The notes below the pieces were generated by a model. It ran no database searches. It saw nothing but the letters and a program-made list of their open reading frames with translations, and was not told the origin of the DNA. Positions 16,760 to 26,206 of a stretch of DNA of 64,000 nucleotides are shown in pieces; position 1 is the first letter of the stretch; every line of letters begins with the position of its first letter. The translations under genes and the position numbers were made by a program. Source of the DNA: Planctellipticum variicoloris (lineage in GTDB: Bacteria > Planctomycetota > Planctomycetia > Planctomycetales > Planctomycetaceae); the NCBI RefSeq assembly GCF_030622045.1, contig NZ_CP130886.1, positions 434,001-498,000 on the forward strand, read 5' to 3'.

Positions 16760-17098
16760 ACCCTGAGTCTGGCCACGGAAATGCGGATCGACAAGCAAAA
16801 AGAGCGATGATCGCCCGAGAAACGGGACTCGACTCGAACGGCTTTGCTTTGCATTCGTGCGCCTGCTGCACACAATCCGCACAGGACTCAAACTCGCGGG
16901 CCGCTATCGCAGCGGATGAGATCGAGAAGATCTCGTGCAGCGTCGCAGAGAGGAGATGGAGTTTCGGACGTCGCCGCGGGTCTCAGACGCGTGCGGGGAC
17001 GAGCGCCCCCCTTTGGCCGTGGAAGTGATTGGCGTTCAATGCGAAACGCCCCGGCGGAAACCGGGGCGTTCGTGACGGTCGATTGAGCGGACTGCCGA
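16760..17098. other. Gap with terminator but no gene
   Basis: About 340 bp between two minus-strand genes. It holds the hairpin at 17045-17070 and presumably the promoter of the thioredoxin/CcdA-like gene. No coding region is supported. Confidence 0.6.
17045..17070 (-). terminator. 10-bp hairpin after the YTV-like gene
   Basis: Arms AACGCCCCGG (17045-17054) and CCGGGGCGTT (17061-17070) pair perfectly with a 6-nt loop, 29 bp after the stop codon of the gene at 17099. Read on the minus strand the stem ends in TTTC, a weak T tract. Confidence 0.75.
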
Positions 17099-18148
17099 CT
17101 ACCGCAGATTGTTGGCCACGGACAGCGTCGGGCCGAACTTGCCGGCGGGAGGTTCGGTGGTCGTGCGGGCCACCCACTGTCCGACGCGAACCGCGGAGGG
17201 GGTCGATCGGGCCGGGATGACGGATTCCTCGGCGGCGACCTGGCTGATGCTTGTCCCGCGGACGGGGATGACTTCGTCGAGCGGGATCCGCTGGGATGTT
17301 TTGGGCGTGACGGGAACAGTCGCTTCGCGTGCCCGTTCGAACTTGTTCGGATCGGCGTTGTTGAGCCGGTCGGCCGATCGCGGATTGCTGATCGGATCGG
17401 GAGTCGGACCGAACGCGGTGCGCGGAGCGCCGTACGCCGGGATGCCGAAAGCCATCGCACTGCCGATCGGGACGGTCCGCATGACGGTGACCGGCTTCAT
17501 GACGGTGACTTCTTCGTCGCGGTAGGCGACGGTGTTCATGGCCACGCGGCGCGTCGACTGGGCCGCCACCATCGTGGTGACGTTGTAGGTCACCTGGCGG
17601 GTCCCCTGGATCGCGACCCGGCGGGTGACCGGGATGTTCTGCACGTAAGTCTGGGGGATTGCGGTGACCCGCGTCCGATAGTCCGGCGTGAACATGTTCG
17701 CGAAGTCGTAAGACGTCCGATTGAGCCATCCCAGCATGCCGGGCCGGCCGTCGATCTCGCAGGGAGACACTTTGCAGACCGGTTCGAGCTGGCGGACGTA
17801 CTGTGTCGTATTCCGGCAGACCTGCCGGTATTCGGTGACGTCCTGATACGTTGTTGTGGGGACGTTCGCAACCTTGGTTTCGGTGACCGGGTGATACTCC
17901 GTCACCGGTTGCTCAACGTACTTCGTTTCGATGTAGGGCTTTCGGACGACCTGCTTGGCCGGCTGGAATTCGGTGACCGGCACGGTCTGATAGCAGGTCT
18001 GCATCACCGGCTGAGCGCACTGGACGACCGGCTGCGGGCAGTCGCAGGCCCCGCCAAAGGGAAACAACTGGGCCTGGGCCGGCTGGGCGGCGGCGACGAG
18101 GGCGAGGCCGCTCCACAGAGAGACCTTGCCGAGGGGGTGACGAAGCAT
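17099..18148 (-). CDS. Secreted Cys-containing protein with V-T-rich repeats (YTV-like)
   Basis: From the ATG at 18148 (AGGAAGG 5 nt upstream) the protein has 349 residues: a signal peptide ending at QPAQAQ, a cysteine-containing N-terminal part (Cys 35, 37, 44, 52, 111, 125, 130), and many short units of the form V-T-E-x-x-x-V or Y-V-x-Q-x-V, such as VPVTEFQPAKQVV, PVTEYHPVTETKV, RRVAMNTV and VTVMKPVTVMRTV. The last 100 residues are Pro/Ser-rich and less regular. Such proteins in planctomycetes (YTV family) have been reported as components of the rigid cell envelope; here the relation is by repeat style and Cys content only. It is probably exported and crosslinked or surface-bound. A hairpin terminator follows. 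Confidence 0.7.
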   Translation of the reverse strand: MLRHPLGKVSLWSGLALVAAAQPAQAQLFPFGGACDCPQPVVQCAQPVMQTCYQTVPVTEFQPAKQVVRKPYIETKYVEQPVTEYHPVTETKVANVPTTTYQDVTEYRQVCRNTTQYVRQLEPVCKVSPCEIDGRPGMLGWLNRTSYDFANMFTPDYRTRVTAIPQTYVQNIPVTRRVAIQGTRQVTYNVTTMVAAQSTRRVAMNTVAYRDEEVTVMKPVTVMRTVPIGSAMAFGIPAYGAPRTAFGPTPDPISNPRSADRLNNADPNKFERAREATVPVTPKTSQRIPLDEVIPVRGTSISQVAAEESVIPARSTPSAVRVGQWVARTTTEPPAGKFGPTLSVANNLR

Positions 18149-18656
18149 GAGCACCTTCCTGTTCGGAGTCGAGAAACGACCGACGGCTGCTTGTGATGTG
18201 CGAGTGGTCGACAGGGACGCGGGACGACGAGCGGGGAGGACGCTTGAGTCCAAGTCGCGTCGGGCGGGCGGTTTTTAGGAGATTCCGCCGGACCGGTCAA
18301 GATCTCGGCAGTTCCTGCCGGACGGGTTGTGCGGCTTGCGCAGAGACTGCCGATTGCCGGCCGCCATTGCGTCGCGAGCGGCAGAAACGGCGGATGACGC
18401 CGGCTACCGATCTGGTTGTGAAAATGTGAGTTGGGTGCGTGAAACGGAACCGCCACTGTATCAGCCGCCAGCAGCGGGAAGGCCGGTCTGCGGACTGAAG
18501 AACAAGCCCGCACGGGTTTGGTCTGTGTTTTTTTCGAAACATTTTTTCCGGCGCTTCGGGAAAATCGAACTAGGTTTTCCGAAGAGCCGATGAACACATC
18601 GGCAGAATCTGCCGGTCGAACCCCATTTTCGGGAGGCGAGACCGGCCATCACCAGT
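18149..18656. other. Divergent gap without recognised gene
   Basis: About 510 bp between the start of the YTV-like gene (minus) and the BON gene (plus). It includes a T-rich stretch around 18528-18550. No gene or convincing promoter pair was found. Confidence 0.5.
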
Positions 18657-18674
18657 TTGCGGAAGCTTCCCGCC

Positions 18675-18917
18675 ATGCCCGTCGCCAGTTCCTGCCACCG
18701 AATCGACACCGGCCATCGCCTGGACGAACTGGTTCTGCACACGCTGCAGCGGTCCCCCTACGCGGGGCGGCGGGTTCAGGCGGATCTCGTCGACGGCGCC
18801 CTGATTCTGCGGGGTTCGGTCCGGAGCTATTTCCAGAAGCAGATGGTCCAGGAATCGTTGCTGCCGCTCGTCGGCCCCACGCGCGTCGTCAACGAACTGG
18901 TCGTCGCATCGAATTGA
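18675..18917 (+). CDS. Small BON-domain protein
   Basis: About 80 residues if started at the ATG at 18675 (or 86 from 18657). The pattern LVLHTLQRSPYAGRRVQADLVDGALILRGSV followed by SYFQKQMVQESLLPLVGPTRVVNELVV matches the BON domain, an alpha/beta module seen in OsmY and secretins that binds membranes or other proteins. There is no signal peptide, so it would stay in the cytoplasm. It ends 28 bp before the convergent HEAT gene. Small single-BON proteins are frequent in planctomycetes; their role is unknown. Confidence 0.7.
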   Translation: MPVASSCHRIDTGHRLDELVLHTLQRSPYAGRRVQADLVDGALILRGSVRSYFQKQMVQESLLPLVGPTRVVNELVVASN

Positions 18918-18945
18918 AGTCTGTCGCGGACCCCTCGAGGCCCGC

Positions 18946-20187
18946 TCAGGGTTTCTGGGCTGCGATCCGTTCGAGGATGTGATGGACGGCTGCCCGGACC
19001 CGTGGCCGGGAATCGTTCTGCATCCGTTCGACCGTCGGGACGACGGACGTCGACGTCCGACCCCATTCGATCAGCAGCCGGGCGGCTTCCTGGCGAACGC
19101 CTCGGTCATCGTCGCCGAGGCACTCGATGACAGGCTGCAAATGAGGAGCGACCTCCCCGGTCATCTTGGCGGCCGCAGCGCGGGCCGCCAGCCGAGTCAA
19201 CCGATCTTCGTGTTGGAGAAACGGCGCCACATCGGGCAGAGATCGACGAACCGCCGGCCCCCATTCGCGATACAGCCGCAGCGCATCCTGCTGGAGCAGC
19301 GGGCTGTCCGACATCAGCCAGGGCTGCACTCGAGGCAGCATTTCCGGGCCCAGGCGGGCCAGCGCGATCAGTGCGGCGTCGCGAACCTCAAGCTCCTCGT
19401 CCAGCAGGACGCGGTCGGCCAGCGCGGGGCCTGCCTCCGTCGCCAGCGGCCCGAAACGCGCCAGGCCATCGGCCGCGGCGCGACGCACATGCGCGTCGTC
19501 GGACTCCAGGAGTCGGGCGAGCACCGGCGTGGCCGCCGCCGCCGCGGGGCCGATCGCCCCCAGCGATTCGCACGCCAGCCGCCGAAACTCCAGCGCCTGC
19601 TCCTCAGTGAGTCGGGGATACACGGCGGCGGGATCGCGGGCGGCGTCGATCAACACGGCCAGCGCGGCGGGGTGGCTCGGGCCAATCTGCGAAATCGCCT
19701 CCAGCAGCGATAGCCGGGCGAACCAGTCCGTTCTGGGATCTCGCAGCCGGTCGATCAGGGTCGGCGTTGTTTCGGCGGCAATCGGACCGTACAAGGCGAT
19801 CGCTTTGATGGACCAGAGTGCAGCGGCGGTCTCGGGATCGTCGCCGGTCTCATCAATCAATCGCAGCACCCGCGGCACCGCGTCACGGGCGAGCGGTCCG
19901 AGCCGGCCCAGCGTCAGCGCCGCCTGCCGACGGGTGAACCAGGGAACTTCGCGGTCCTCCATCACCGCCACCAGGCCCGCGACGTACGCCGCAGACTGGC
20001 GATCCGCGAAATCAATCTGCCCGATCAACTCCCGCCACTGCGCGATGGTGCGGCCGGCAACGACGCGATCGGACGGTCGATCCTGCGATGTCGCCGGTCG
20101 GGCCAGCAGCAGCACCGCCGCCATGCTCACGGTCATCAGAAAGTCGGCCGAACCGTTGACCGGTCGGCGACCGCCGAAGATTTTCAC
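18946..20187 (-). CDS. Exported HEAT-repeat protein
   Basis: A repeat protein of about 413 residues. The GTG at 20187 gives a signal-peptide-like start (VKIFGGRRP, then MTVSMAAVLLLARPATSQ); alternatives are an ATG at 20136 and a GTG at 20286. From about residue 75 on it consists of roughly ten HEAT-like helical pairs, for example RRQAALTLGRLGPLARDAVP, VRRAAADGLARFGPLATEAG and VRQEAARLLIEWG. HEAT solenoids bind other proteins; no enzyme motif is present. It is probably periplasmic. It converges with the BON gene and diverges from the large channel gene at 20531. Function unknown. Confidence 0.75.
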   Translation of the reverse strand: MKIFGGRRPVNGSADFLMTVSMAAVLLLARPATSQDRPSDRVVAGRTIAQWRELIGQIDFADRQSAAYVAGLVAVMEDREVPWFTRRQAALTLGRLGPLARDAVPRVLRLIDETGDDPETAAALWSIKAIALYGPIAAETTPTLIDRLRDPRTDWFARLSLLEAISQIGPSHPAALAVLIDAARDPAAVYPRLTEEQALEFRRLACESLGAIGPAAAAATPVLARLLESDDAHVRRAAADGLARFGPLATEAGPALADRVLLDEELEVRDAALIALARLGPEMLPRVQPWLMSDSPLLQQDALRLYREWGPAVRRSLPDVAPFLQHEDRLTRLAARAAAAKMTGEVAPHLQPVIECLGDDDRGVRQEAARLLIEWGRTSTSVVPTVERMQNDSRPRVRAAVHHILERIAAQKP

Positions 20188-20530
20188 GCCATGGTCTTTC
20201 AGGTTGGGAAGAGGCGCTTCTGGAAGGCCGACTTCTGCCGCTGGCTTTGGGAGTCCCGGTTGACACTCCCCCTTCAATTGTGACACAAATCACGGAGAGC
20301 CACACGGAACCCGCTTGGGAAATGCAGCCTGCGCCTGTCGGAAAGAGGCGAGTTCCCTGCGACATGCCATCGGCACTGGTTCCAGTGCCACAATGCTCGC
20401 ACCTGGTGGAATGCGGTCGCCGGACTCCGGTATCGGGGGAATCGCCTGGCGATCGTCGCGGGGCGAAAACAGCCACAGTGAAACGGATGTCATGCTCGTG
20501 CGCGACGAATTGCAGGATCGAAGGTTGAAG
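20188..20530. other. Divergent gap between HEAT and channel genes
   Basis: About 340 bp. A perfect TTGACA lies at 20260-20265 on the plus strand, but no good -10 box is found 16-18 nt downstream. No separate gene is supported; both flanking reading frames stay open into it. Confidence 0.5.
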
Positions 20531-23500
20531 ATGTCATGCGCTGCGCAGAAGTGTTTGCTCTGGGCGGCGTTCTTCGTAACGAGCGTGGCGCCGGTCGGCG
20601 ATGCTGCGGCGCAGCCGCCGGCTATCGGAGGGCGCGGGACCCGCGCTGAGCCGACGCTGGCGTCGCAGATTTCCGGCCGCCTCAAGCAACTGGAGGCCGA
20701 CTCCAAACTCGACGCGGATCTGAAAAAGCAGCTCGTCGATCGCTACACCACCGCTCAGGCATCGCTGGACGACGCTGCGGCCGCGGATCGGAAGGCGGCG
20801 GGGTTCCGGGATCAGCTCAACCGCTCGGCGGCGACGCTCAAGCAGGTCCAGGAAAGGCTTCAGAAGCTTCCCAGGCAGGCCTCTGCCAATGTCGACGCGA
20901 CCGTCGGCAGCGCCGATCTGCAGCGGATGATTACTTCAGTCCAGACGAAGATCAATCAGCCGGACACCGGACTGCAGTCGCAGGCCAGGTCGACCGACGA
21001 ACAGGCGACGGGGCGGGTCAAGCGACTGCAGGAGATTCCTGCCCAGATTACCGATCTCGCCGCCGCCCTCGACATGAATCAGAAGGAACTGGATGGTTCG
21101 CCTCCCGACAATGAGCCGAAGGAGCTGACCGAGGCCCGACGCATGTCGCTGCAGGCGCAGCGGACAATGCTGGAACGGCAACGGTCGGCGCTGCAGTCCG
21201 AGCTGGCCTGGCTCGAGCCTGCGGAAACCAATGATTTGCTGCGGGACCAGCGCGACCTGGCTCAGCGGGAGCTGGCCCTCGCGCAGGATGAAGTGAAGCT
21301 CCTGCAGGGAGAGCTGGACCGGCGGCGGCAGAGGGAGGCGCAGGAAAAAGTCGAAGCGGCCCAGCGGGAGGCCGCCCTCGCGCACCCGCTGCTGAAGCCG
21401 ATCGCCGACGAAACCCAGCAGCTCGCCGAAGAAGACCATGCGCTCGCCGAGCGATTGCGCAAAGTGGCGGACGACCTGCAGCAGGCTCAGTCGCAGTTCG
21501 ACAGTCTGCAGGCCGAGTCCAGCCGGACGCGCGAGATGGTCAAAGAAGTCGGCCTGACCGAGTCGATTGGCCTGATGCTCCGCAGCCAGAGGGCGAACAT
21601 CGCCAATCCTCGGGAGCTGAAGGAACGGATCCGGCAGCGCGGCGACACGATCCGCGACATTCGCCTGAAGCTGTTTGAGCTGAACGCCAAGATCGACGAG
21701 CTGTCCGACGTTGAATCCGCGCTCCCCAAGGCCCTGGCCAAGCAGAATGCGGACGCCCCCAGCCTGCCCGGAAAAACGCTGATTGCCGAAGGGGAAACCC
21801 TGCTGAAGCATCAACGGGAGATTCTGACCGGGCTCAGCAACAACTACAGCAAGTACATCGAGCAACTCACCAGCCTCGATACGCTCGAACGCAAGCTGAT
21901 GAGCTCCGCTGAGGAATACGGCGGCTTCATTGATGAGCGGGCGTTCTGGATACGCACCAGCGGCTGGTATGGGTGGAGCGAAGCCCGGTCCGCGGCGGGC
22001 GCCGCCGCAGAATTCCTCAACGCGGAACGCTGGGGGGAACTCGGCGACTCGATCGTCCGCGACTTCCATCGCGAACCCGTCGGCTGGACGGTGTTCGGGC
22101 TGTTCATGGCGGTCTGGCTGATGTTGCGCCGTCGGATCCGTCGGACGCTGCACGACGTCGGCGATCAGGCGGCCGAGGGCTCGTGCCGCCGGTTTGGGCC
22201 AACATTGCAGGCGATCCTGCTGACATTGCTGCTGGCGGCAGGGCCGATCGGCCTGCTGTGGTTCCCCGGCATCCGACTTGAGTCGCAGGTCTCCGGATTG
22301 GCCTGGACGCAGGCGGTCGGGCAAGGTCTGCTGCAGGCGGCTCTCGTCGGAACGCCATTTCTGGTGCTGCAATCCATCTGCACCCGGCGGGGGCTTGCCG
22401 AGCAGCACCTGTCGTGGAACGTCCGCAACTTGCGGAACATCAACCACCAGTTGCGCTGGTTCATTCCGGTGGGCCTCGCGCTCGCGTGCCTGCTGGGCGC
22501 CCTGAATGCCCGCGCGGACGAGCCCCCCGTGGAATCCCTGGGCCGGCTGGTTTTCATGCTCCTGATGGTGTTGCTGACGTTGTTCTGCCGGGCCGTCCTG
22601 TCGGGTCCCCACGCCGTTCCGTCGACCGACTCCAATCACCCCTGGGCGGTGCGAGGCTGGGCCTGGGCGCGGACGATCAGCCTGCTGGTGCCCACGGTCC
22701 TGCTCGTCCTGGTGTGGGCCGGCTATTTCTACACCGCCGGGCAACTGGCGCAACGACTTCAGGCAACCGCCTGGCTGTGGTTCGGCCTGCTGACCCTGCG
22801 CTCGATCATCATGCGGTGGATCACGCTGCAGCGAAGGCGACTCGCCCTTCAGCAGGCTCAGCAGCTTCGCGCGCAGGCGGAATCGGAACTGAAGCAGACT
22901 CAGGAATCGTCCGAAACCGGATTTTCGCTGGCACGGTTCGATCTCGGCGGCATCGTCGGTCAGATTCTCCGGCTGTTGAATACAAGTCTCGTGGTGGTCT
23001 GGCTCATCGGGATCTGGCTGATCTGGGCGGAGGTCGTTCCCGCGCTCGGCATTCTGAATCGGGTCAACCTCTGGCAGACGGCGCAGCAGCAGACGATTGT
23101 TCGAGATGTCGAGCAGGTCGCGGGGACTTCGGATACCGAACAGGCGCAGCAGACGCAGGAGACTGTCATCCGCCTGCGCTGGGTCACGGCGGCGGATGTC
23201 CTGACTGCCGTTGTCGTGCTGGCGATCGCCATCGTCGCCGGCCGAAATATTCCGGGTCTGCTGGAGATCTCGGTCCTCAGCCGACTGCCGCTCGACGCCG
23301 GTATCCGGTTTGCCGCAATTCTGCTCGGCCGGTACGCCATTTTCATTGTGGGGGCCGTCGCCGCATTCGGCCAGATCGGCGTCGGCTGGTCCAATGTCCA
23401 ATGGCTGGTCGCGGCCGCTTCGGTTGGTCTCGGCTTCGGCCTGCAGGAGATCTTCGCCAACTTCGTTTCGGGCGTCATCCTGCTCATGGAGCGTCCGATT

Positions 23501-24034
23501 CGCGTCGGAGACGTGGTGACCGTTGGCGACGTGACGGGGACGGTCCTGCAGATCCGCATCCGCTCGACGACGATTCGCGACTGGGACCAGAAAGAGTTCA
23601 TTGTTCCGAACAAGCAATTGATTACGGACAGCCTGCTCAACTGGACTCTGTCCAACACGGTGAGCCGGCTCGTCATTGAAGTCGGCGTCTCGTACTCGTC
23701 CGATCCGCGCAAAGTCCAGGAGTTGCTGCTGCAAATTGCGATCGAACAGCCCTCCGTCATGCGGGACCCCGCTCCCCAGGTCGCGTTCATGCAGTTCGGC
23801 GACAGTTCTCTGAAGTATGTCCTGTATTGCTTCGTCCCCAGTCTGAGCAACCGCCTGCCGACAACCGATGCCTTGAACACCCAGATCATCGAACGATTCC
23901 GTGCCGCCGGCATCGAGATTCCGTTCCCGCAGCGCGACTTGTACGTTCGGAGTATTTCCGGAATCGGCGCCACGCCTGTCCCGCCGACTCCCGATGATGC
24001 GCCACCGAACGCTGAACTTCGAGCTCCCGACTGA
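20531..24034 (+). CDS. Large MscS-family mechanosensitive channel (MscK/KefA-like)
   Basis: From the ATG at 20531 (1167 residues): a signal peptide (MSCAAQKCLLWAAFFVTSVA to about 30), a long periplasmic coiled-coil region (about 45-460), a series of membrane helices from about 518 (GWTVFGLFMAVWLML) to 900, and a MscS core near 940-1160. The core has GLGFGLQEIFANFVSGVILL (pore helix and following loop), ERPIRVGDVV and TTIRDWDQKEFIVPN, as in MscS. It should open under membrane tension and release ions and solutes during osmotic downshift. The architecture is that of MscK or MscM of Gram-negative bacteria. corA follows 97 bp downstream. Upstream ATGs at 20315 and 20492 are possible but lie before the signal peptide. 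Confidence 0.9.
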   Translation: MSCAAQKCLLWAAFFVTSVAPVGDAAAQPPAIGGRGTRAEPTLASQISGRLKQLEADSKLDADLKKQLVDRYTTAQASLDDAAAADRKAAGFRDQLNRSAATLKQVQERLQKLPRQASANVDATVGSADLQRMITSVQTKINQPDTGLQSQARSTDEQATGRVKRLQEIPAQITDLAAALDMNQKELDGSPPDNEPKELTEARRMSLQAQRTMLERQRSALQSELAWLEPAETNDLLRDQRDLAQRELALAQDEVKLLQGELDRRRQREAQEKVEAAQREAALAHPLLKPIADETQQLAEEDHALAERLRKVADDLQQAQSQFDSLQAESSRTREMVKEVGLTESIGLMLRSQRANIANPRELKERIRQRGDTIRDIRLKLFELNAKIDELSDVESALPKALAKQNADAPSLPGKTLIAEGETLLKHQREILTGLSNNYSKYIEQLTSLDTLERKLMSSAEEYGGFIDERAFWIRTSGWYGWSEARSAAGAAAEFLNAERWGELGDSIVRDFHREPVGWTVFGLFMAVWLMLRRRIRRTLHDVGDQAAEGSCRRFGPTLQAILLTLLLAAGPIGLLWFPGIRLESQVSGLAWTQAVGQGLLQAALVGTPFLVLQSICTRRGLAEQHLSWNVRNLRNINHQLRWFIPVGLALACLLGALNARADEPPVESLGRLVFMLLMVLLTLFCRAVLSGPHAVPSTDSNHPWAVRGWAWARTISLLVPTVLLVLVWAGYFYTAGQLAQRLQATAWLWFGLLTLRSIIMRWITLQRRRLALQQAQQLRAQAESELKQTQESSETGFSLARFDLGGIVGQILRLLNTSLVVVWLIGIWLIWAEVVPALGILNRVNLWQTAQQQTIVRDVEQVAGTSDTEQAQQTQETVIRLRWVTAADVLTAVVVLAIAIVAGRNIPGLLEISVLSRLPLDAGIRFAAILLGRYAIFIVGAVAAFGQIGVGWSNVQWLVAAASVGLGFGLQEIFANFVSGVILLMERPIRVGDVVTVGDVTGTVLQIRIRSTTIRDWDQKEFIVPNKQLITDSLLNWTLSNTVSRLVIEVGVSYSSDPRKVQELLLQIAIEQPSVMRDPAPQVAFMQFGDSSLKYVLYCFVPSLSNRLPTTDALNTQIIERFRAAGIEIPFPQRDLYVRSISGIGATPVPPTPDDAPPNAELRAPD

Positions 24035-24131
24035 TCCGGCGGCGCGATCGTGAGCAGACGACTGGCTCCCTCGCCTGTACGATGGCGACCGACCGGGAAA
24101 CAGGCGGATTGTTTGGCGCAGGAGTCGAGTC

Positions 24132-25268
24132 GTGGCTCGAAATACGCAACGCTGGAAGCATCGGAAACGTTCGCTCCGACGACCGCAGACGCTGGGGACG
24201 GCCCCGGGGACGCTCGTGGTCGATCCGCAGTCGTCGGCGATGGTGATTCGGGCCATCGGCTACGGACCGGATGGCCTCGACGAGCGGATTCTCGCCTCTG
24301 CGGACGATGCCCGCGCACTGCTGGAGCGCTGGCCAGTCACCTGGATCAATGTGGATGGACTCGGACACGCGGAGGCTTTGCAGCAGTTCGGCAAGGTGTT
24401 CGGGCTGCATCCGCTGGCCCTGGAGGACACCGTCAATACGCATCAGCGGGCCAAGGCGGATGACTTCGGCGACGTCCTGTTCGTGACGTCGCGGATGGTG
24501 CAGGGGCCTCCGCTCCTTTCGGAACAGTTGAGCCTGTTCGTTGGAGCGAATTTCGTGCTCTCGTTTCAGGAGGATCTGAGCGGAGACTGTCTGGATCCGA
24601 TTCGCGAACGAATCCGCCTCGGTCGCGGTCGGGTCCGCACTTCCGGTCCGGATTACCTGCTGTATGAAATCCTCGACGCCGTCATCGATGGTTTTTTTCC
24701 CGTCGTCGAGCGCTTCGGCGAGGAGCTCGACGAGCTCGATTCCGGGCTGACGACCAGGCAAATAACGACACGACCGGGACAGATTCACCGCGTCCGCAGC
24801 GACCTGCTGTATCTCAGACGCATTGTCTGGCCGCACCGCGACATGCTGCAGATGCTGCTGCGATCGAGTCACACGCGCGTTTCGCCCGAGACGATGCCGT
24901 ATCTGGCCGACTGTTACGACCACGTCATCCAGTTGATCGACATTCTGGAAGTCTATCGGGAAACGTGCTCGGATCTTCGGGACTTCTACTATTCGCAGCT
25001 CAGCAACCGCACCAACGATATCATGCGGACGTTGACGGTCCTGTCGACGGTGTTTCTGCCGATGACGTTCGTCGCTGGCGTCTACGGAATGAATTTCGAA
25101 TACATGCCGGAGCTGCGCTGGCGGTGGGGTTATCCGTTTTCCCTCGTCGTCATGGGGGGCGTCGGGATCGCGTTTCTCGCTTTCGTCTGGCGCAAGGGCT
25201 GGCTCGAACGCTGGGATAAACCTCCCGGCGGCCCGCGCGATCACGATCACTCAACGACCGGCGATTGA
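24132..25268 (+). CDS. corA: CorA-type magnesium/cobalt transporter
   Basis: A 378-residue CorA protein. The N-terminal two thirds form the cytoplasmic funnel; two membrane helices lie at the end, the first closing with the signature YGMNFEYMPELRWRWGYP (GMN filter), the second LVVMGGVGIAFLAFVW. Preceding LSTVFLPMTFVAGVYGMN is typical. It would import Mg2+ or Co2+ across the inner membrane as a pentamer. Start is GTG at 24132 with AGGAG 7 nt upstream. It follows the large MscS channel and may be cotranscribed, placing two ion channels together. The last 18 bp overlap the 3' end of the convergent rsmE gene. Confidence 0.95.
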   Translation: MARNTQRWKHRKRSLRRPQTLGTAPGTLVVDPQSSAMVIRAIGYGPDGLDERILASADDARALLERWPVTWINVDGLGHAEALQQFGKVFGLHPLALEDTVNTHQRAKADDFGDVLFVTSRMVQGPPLLSEQLSLFVGANFVLSFQEDLSGDCLDPIRERIRLGRGRVRTSGPDYLLYEILDAVIDGFFPVVERFGEELDELDSGLTTRQITTRPGQIHRVRSDLLYLRRIVWPHRDMLQMLLRSSHTRVSPETMPYLADCYDHVIQLIDILEVYRETCSDLRDFYYSQLSNRTNDIMRTLTVLSTVFLPMTFVAGVYGMNFEYMPELRWRWGYPFSLVVMGGVGIAFLAFVWRKGWLERWDKPPGGPRDHDHSTTGD

Positions 25269-25964
25269 ACCCAGCCGCACCAGCGACGCAACGGCCACGG
25301 CGGCGGTTTCAACGCGGAGAATCAGATCTCCGAGCGACACCAGACTTGCTCCGCGTTGCAGTCCCGCGGCGATCTCCTCATCGGTGAACCCTCCTTCGGG
25401 GCCGATGGCCGCGGTGAGCGGCAGAGAATCGGCCTGGGGCAGCAAGGCTGCGATCGGGACGCCTCCGGGATGGGCAATCCAGCAGGAATCGGGACGGCTG
25501 AGACCGGCGAGGAACTCGGTCCAGCGTACCGGCGTCTGAATTTCCAGCAGATGATCCCGCCGGCATTGCTTGCACGCCGCAATCACTGCCTGGCGCAACC
25601 GATCCAGCTTGCCCTCTCGCGGATCGACGACGCTCCGCGTGGTGATCAGCGGAATCAGGCGACGGACTCCCAGTTCGACCGACTTCTCCACCAGCCAGTC
25701 CAATCGATCACCTTTCGGAGCGGCAACGGCCAGAGTCAGTTCCGGCGTCGGCGGGGTCGTGAAACGGGAGCCCTGAAGGAGCAGTTCCACGTCTCGTTTG
25801 CCGACGCGGGTGACAGTGGCCGCCGCCGAGCGTCCGCGTCCGTCGAAGACTTCGATCTCCGTCCCCGATGTAATTCGGAGAACATGCGAAAGATGGTGAG
25901 CTTCCGATCCATCAAGGATCGCCGGGCCGACGTCCGGAATTGTCGGCAGAAAAAAGCGGTGCAT
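25251..25964 (-). CDS. rsmE: 16S rRNA (uracil-1498-N3)-methyltransferase
   Basis: RsmE methylates U1498 of 16S rRNA with SAM. From the ATG at 25964 the protein is 237 residues, normal for the family, starting MHRFFLP. An N-terminal PUA-like part (HHLSHVLRI) is followed by the SPOUT knot: LAVAAPKGDRLDWLVEKSVELGV, LTAAIGPEGGFTDEEI and LGDLILRVETAAVA are all diagnostic. The open frame extends to 26030 but those residues are not conserved. Its 3' end overlaps that of corA by 18 bp in convergent orientation. No other gene shares its transcript. Confidence 0.95.
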   Translation of the reverse strand: MHRFFLPTIPDVGPAILDGSEAHHLSHVLRITSGTEIEVFDGRGRSAAATVTRVGKRDVELLLQGSRFTTPPTPELTLAVAAPKGDRLDWLVEKSVELGVRRLIPLITTRSVVDPREGKLDRLRQAVIAACKQCRRDHLLEIQTPVRWTEFLAGLSRPDSCWIAHPGGVPIAALLPQADSLPLTAAIGPEGGFTDEEIAAGLQRGASLVSLGDLILRVETAAVAVASLVRLGSIAGR

Positions 25965-26206
25965 GTGAAGACAGTCGGTCTGCAGGAGCTGGGGAGAACG
26001 CGTGTGGAAGGATTGTTGCAATTGTCGCACCCGGAATCACCCTGACATTCGGTACGAGCGGCAAAAAAGACGTATTCCTTAACAGTGCCGCGTCAACTGC
26101 CTCCGAAACCGGCAGTTCGGCGGACTGAGGGAATCGCATGCAGCGCCGCCGGGCTATCCATCGATAAGGAAAACAGGAATTCCTCCAATCTGGCGTTCTG
26201 TCTCAT

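Noticed and set aside
14960-16810. A 616-codon plus-strand open frame
   Set aside because: It is antisense to the CcdA-like fusion, rich in Gln, Arg and His with no domain; an artefact of codon usage.
20188-20530. TTGACA at 20260 as a strong promoter
   Set aside because: No -10 box at the right distance was found, so it is not listed as a promoter.
20936-24256. A 1106-codon open frame on the minus strand opposite the mechanosensitive channel gene
   Set aside because: It is the reading of a GC-rich gene in the antisense frame. It has no recognisable domain, low-complexity composition rich in Gln, Arg and Pro, and lies wholly over a well-supported channel gene.
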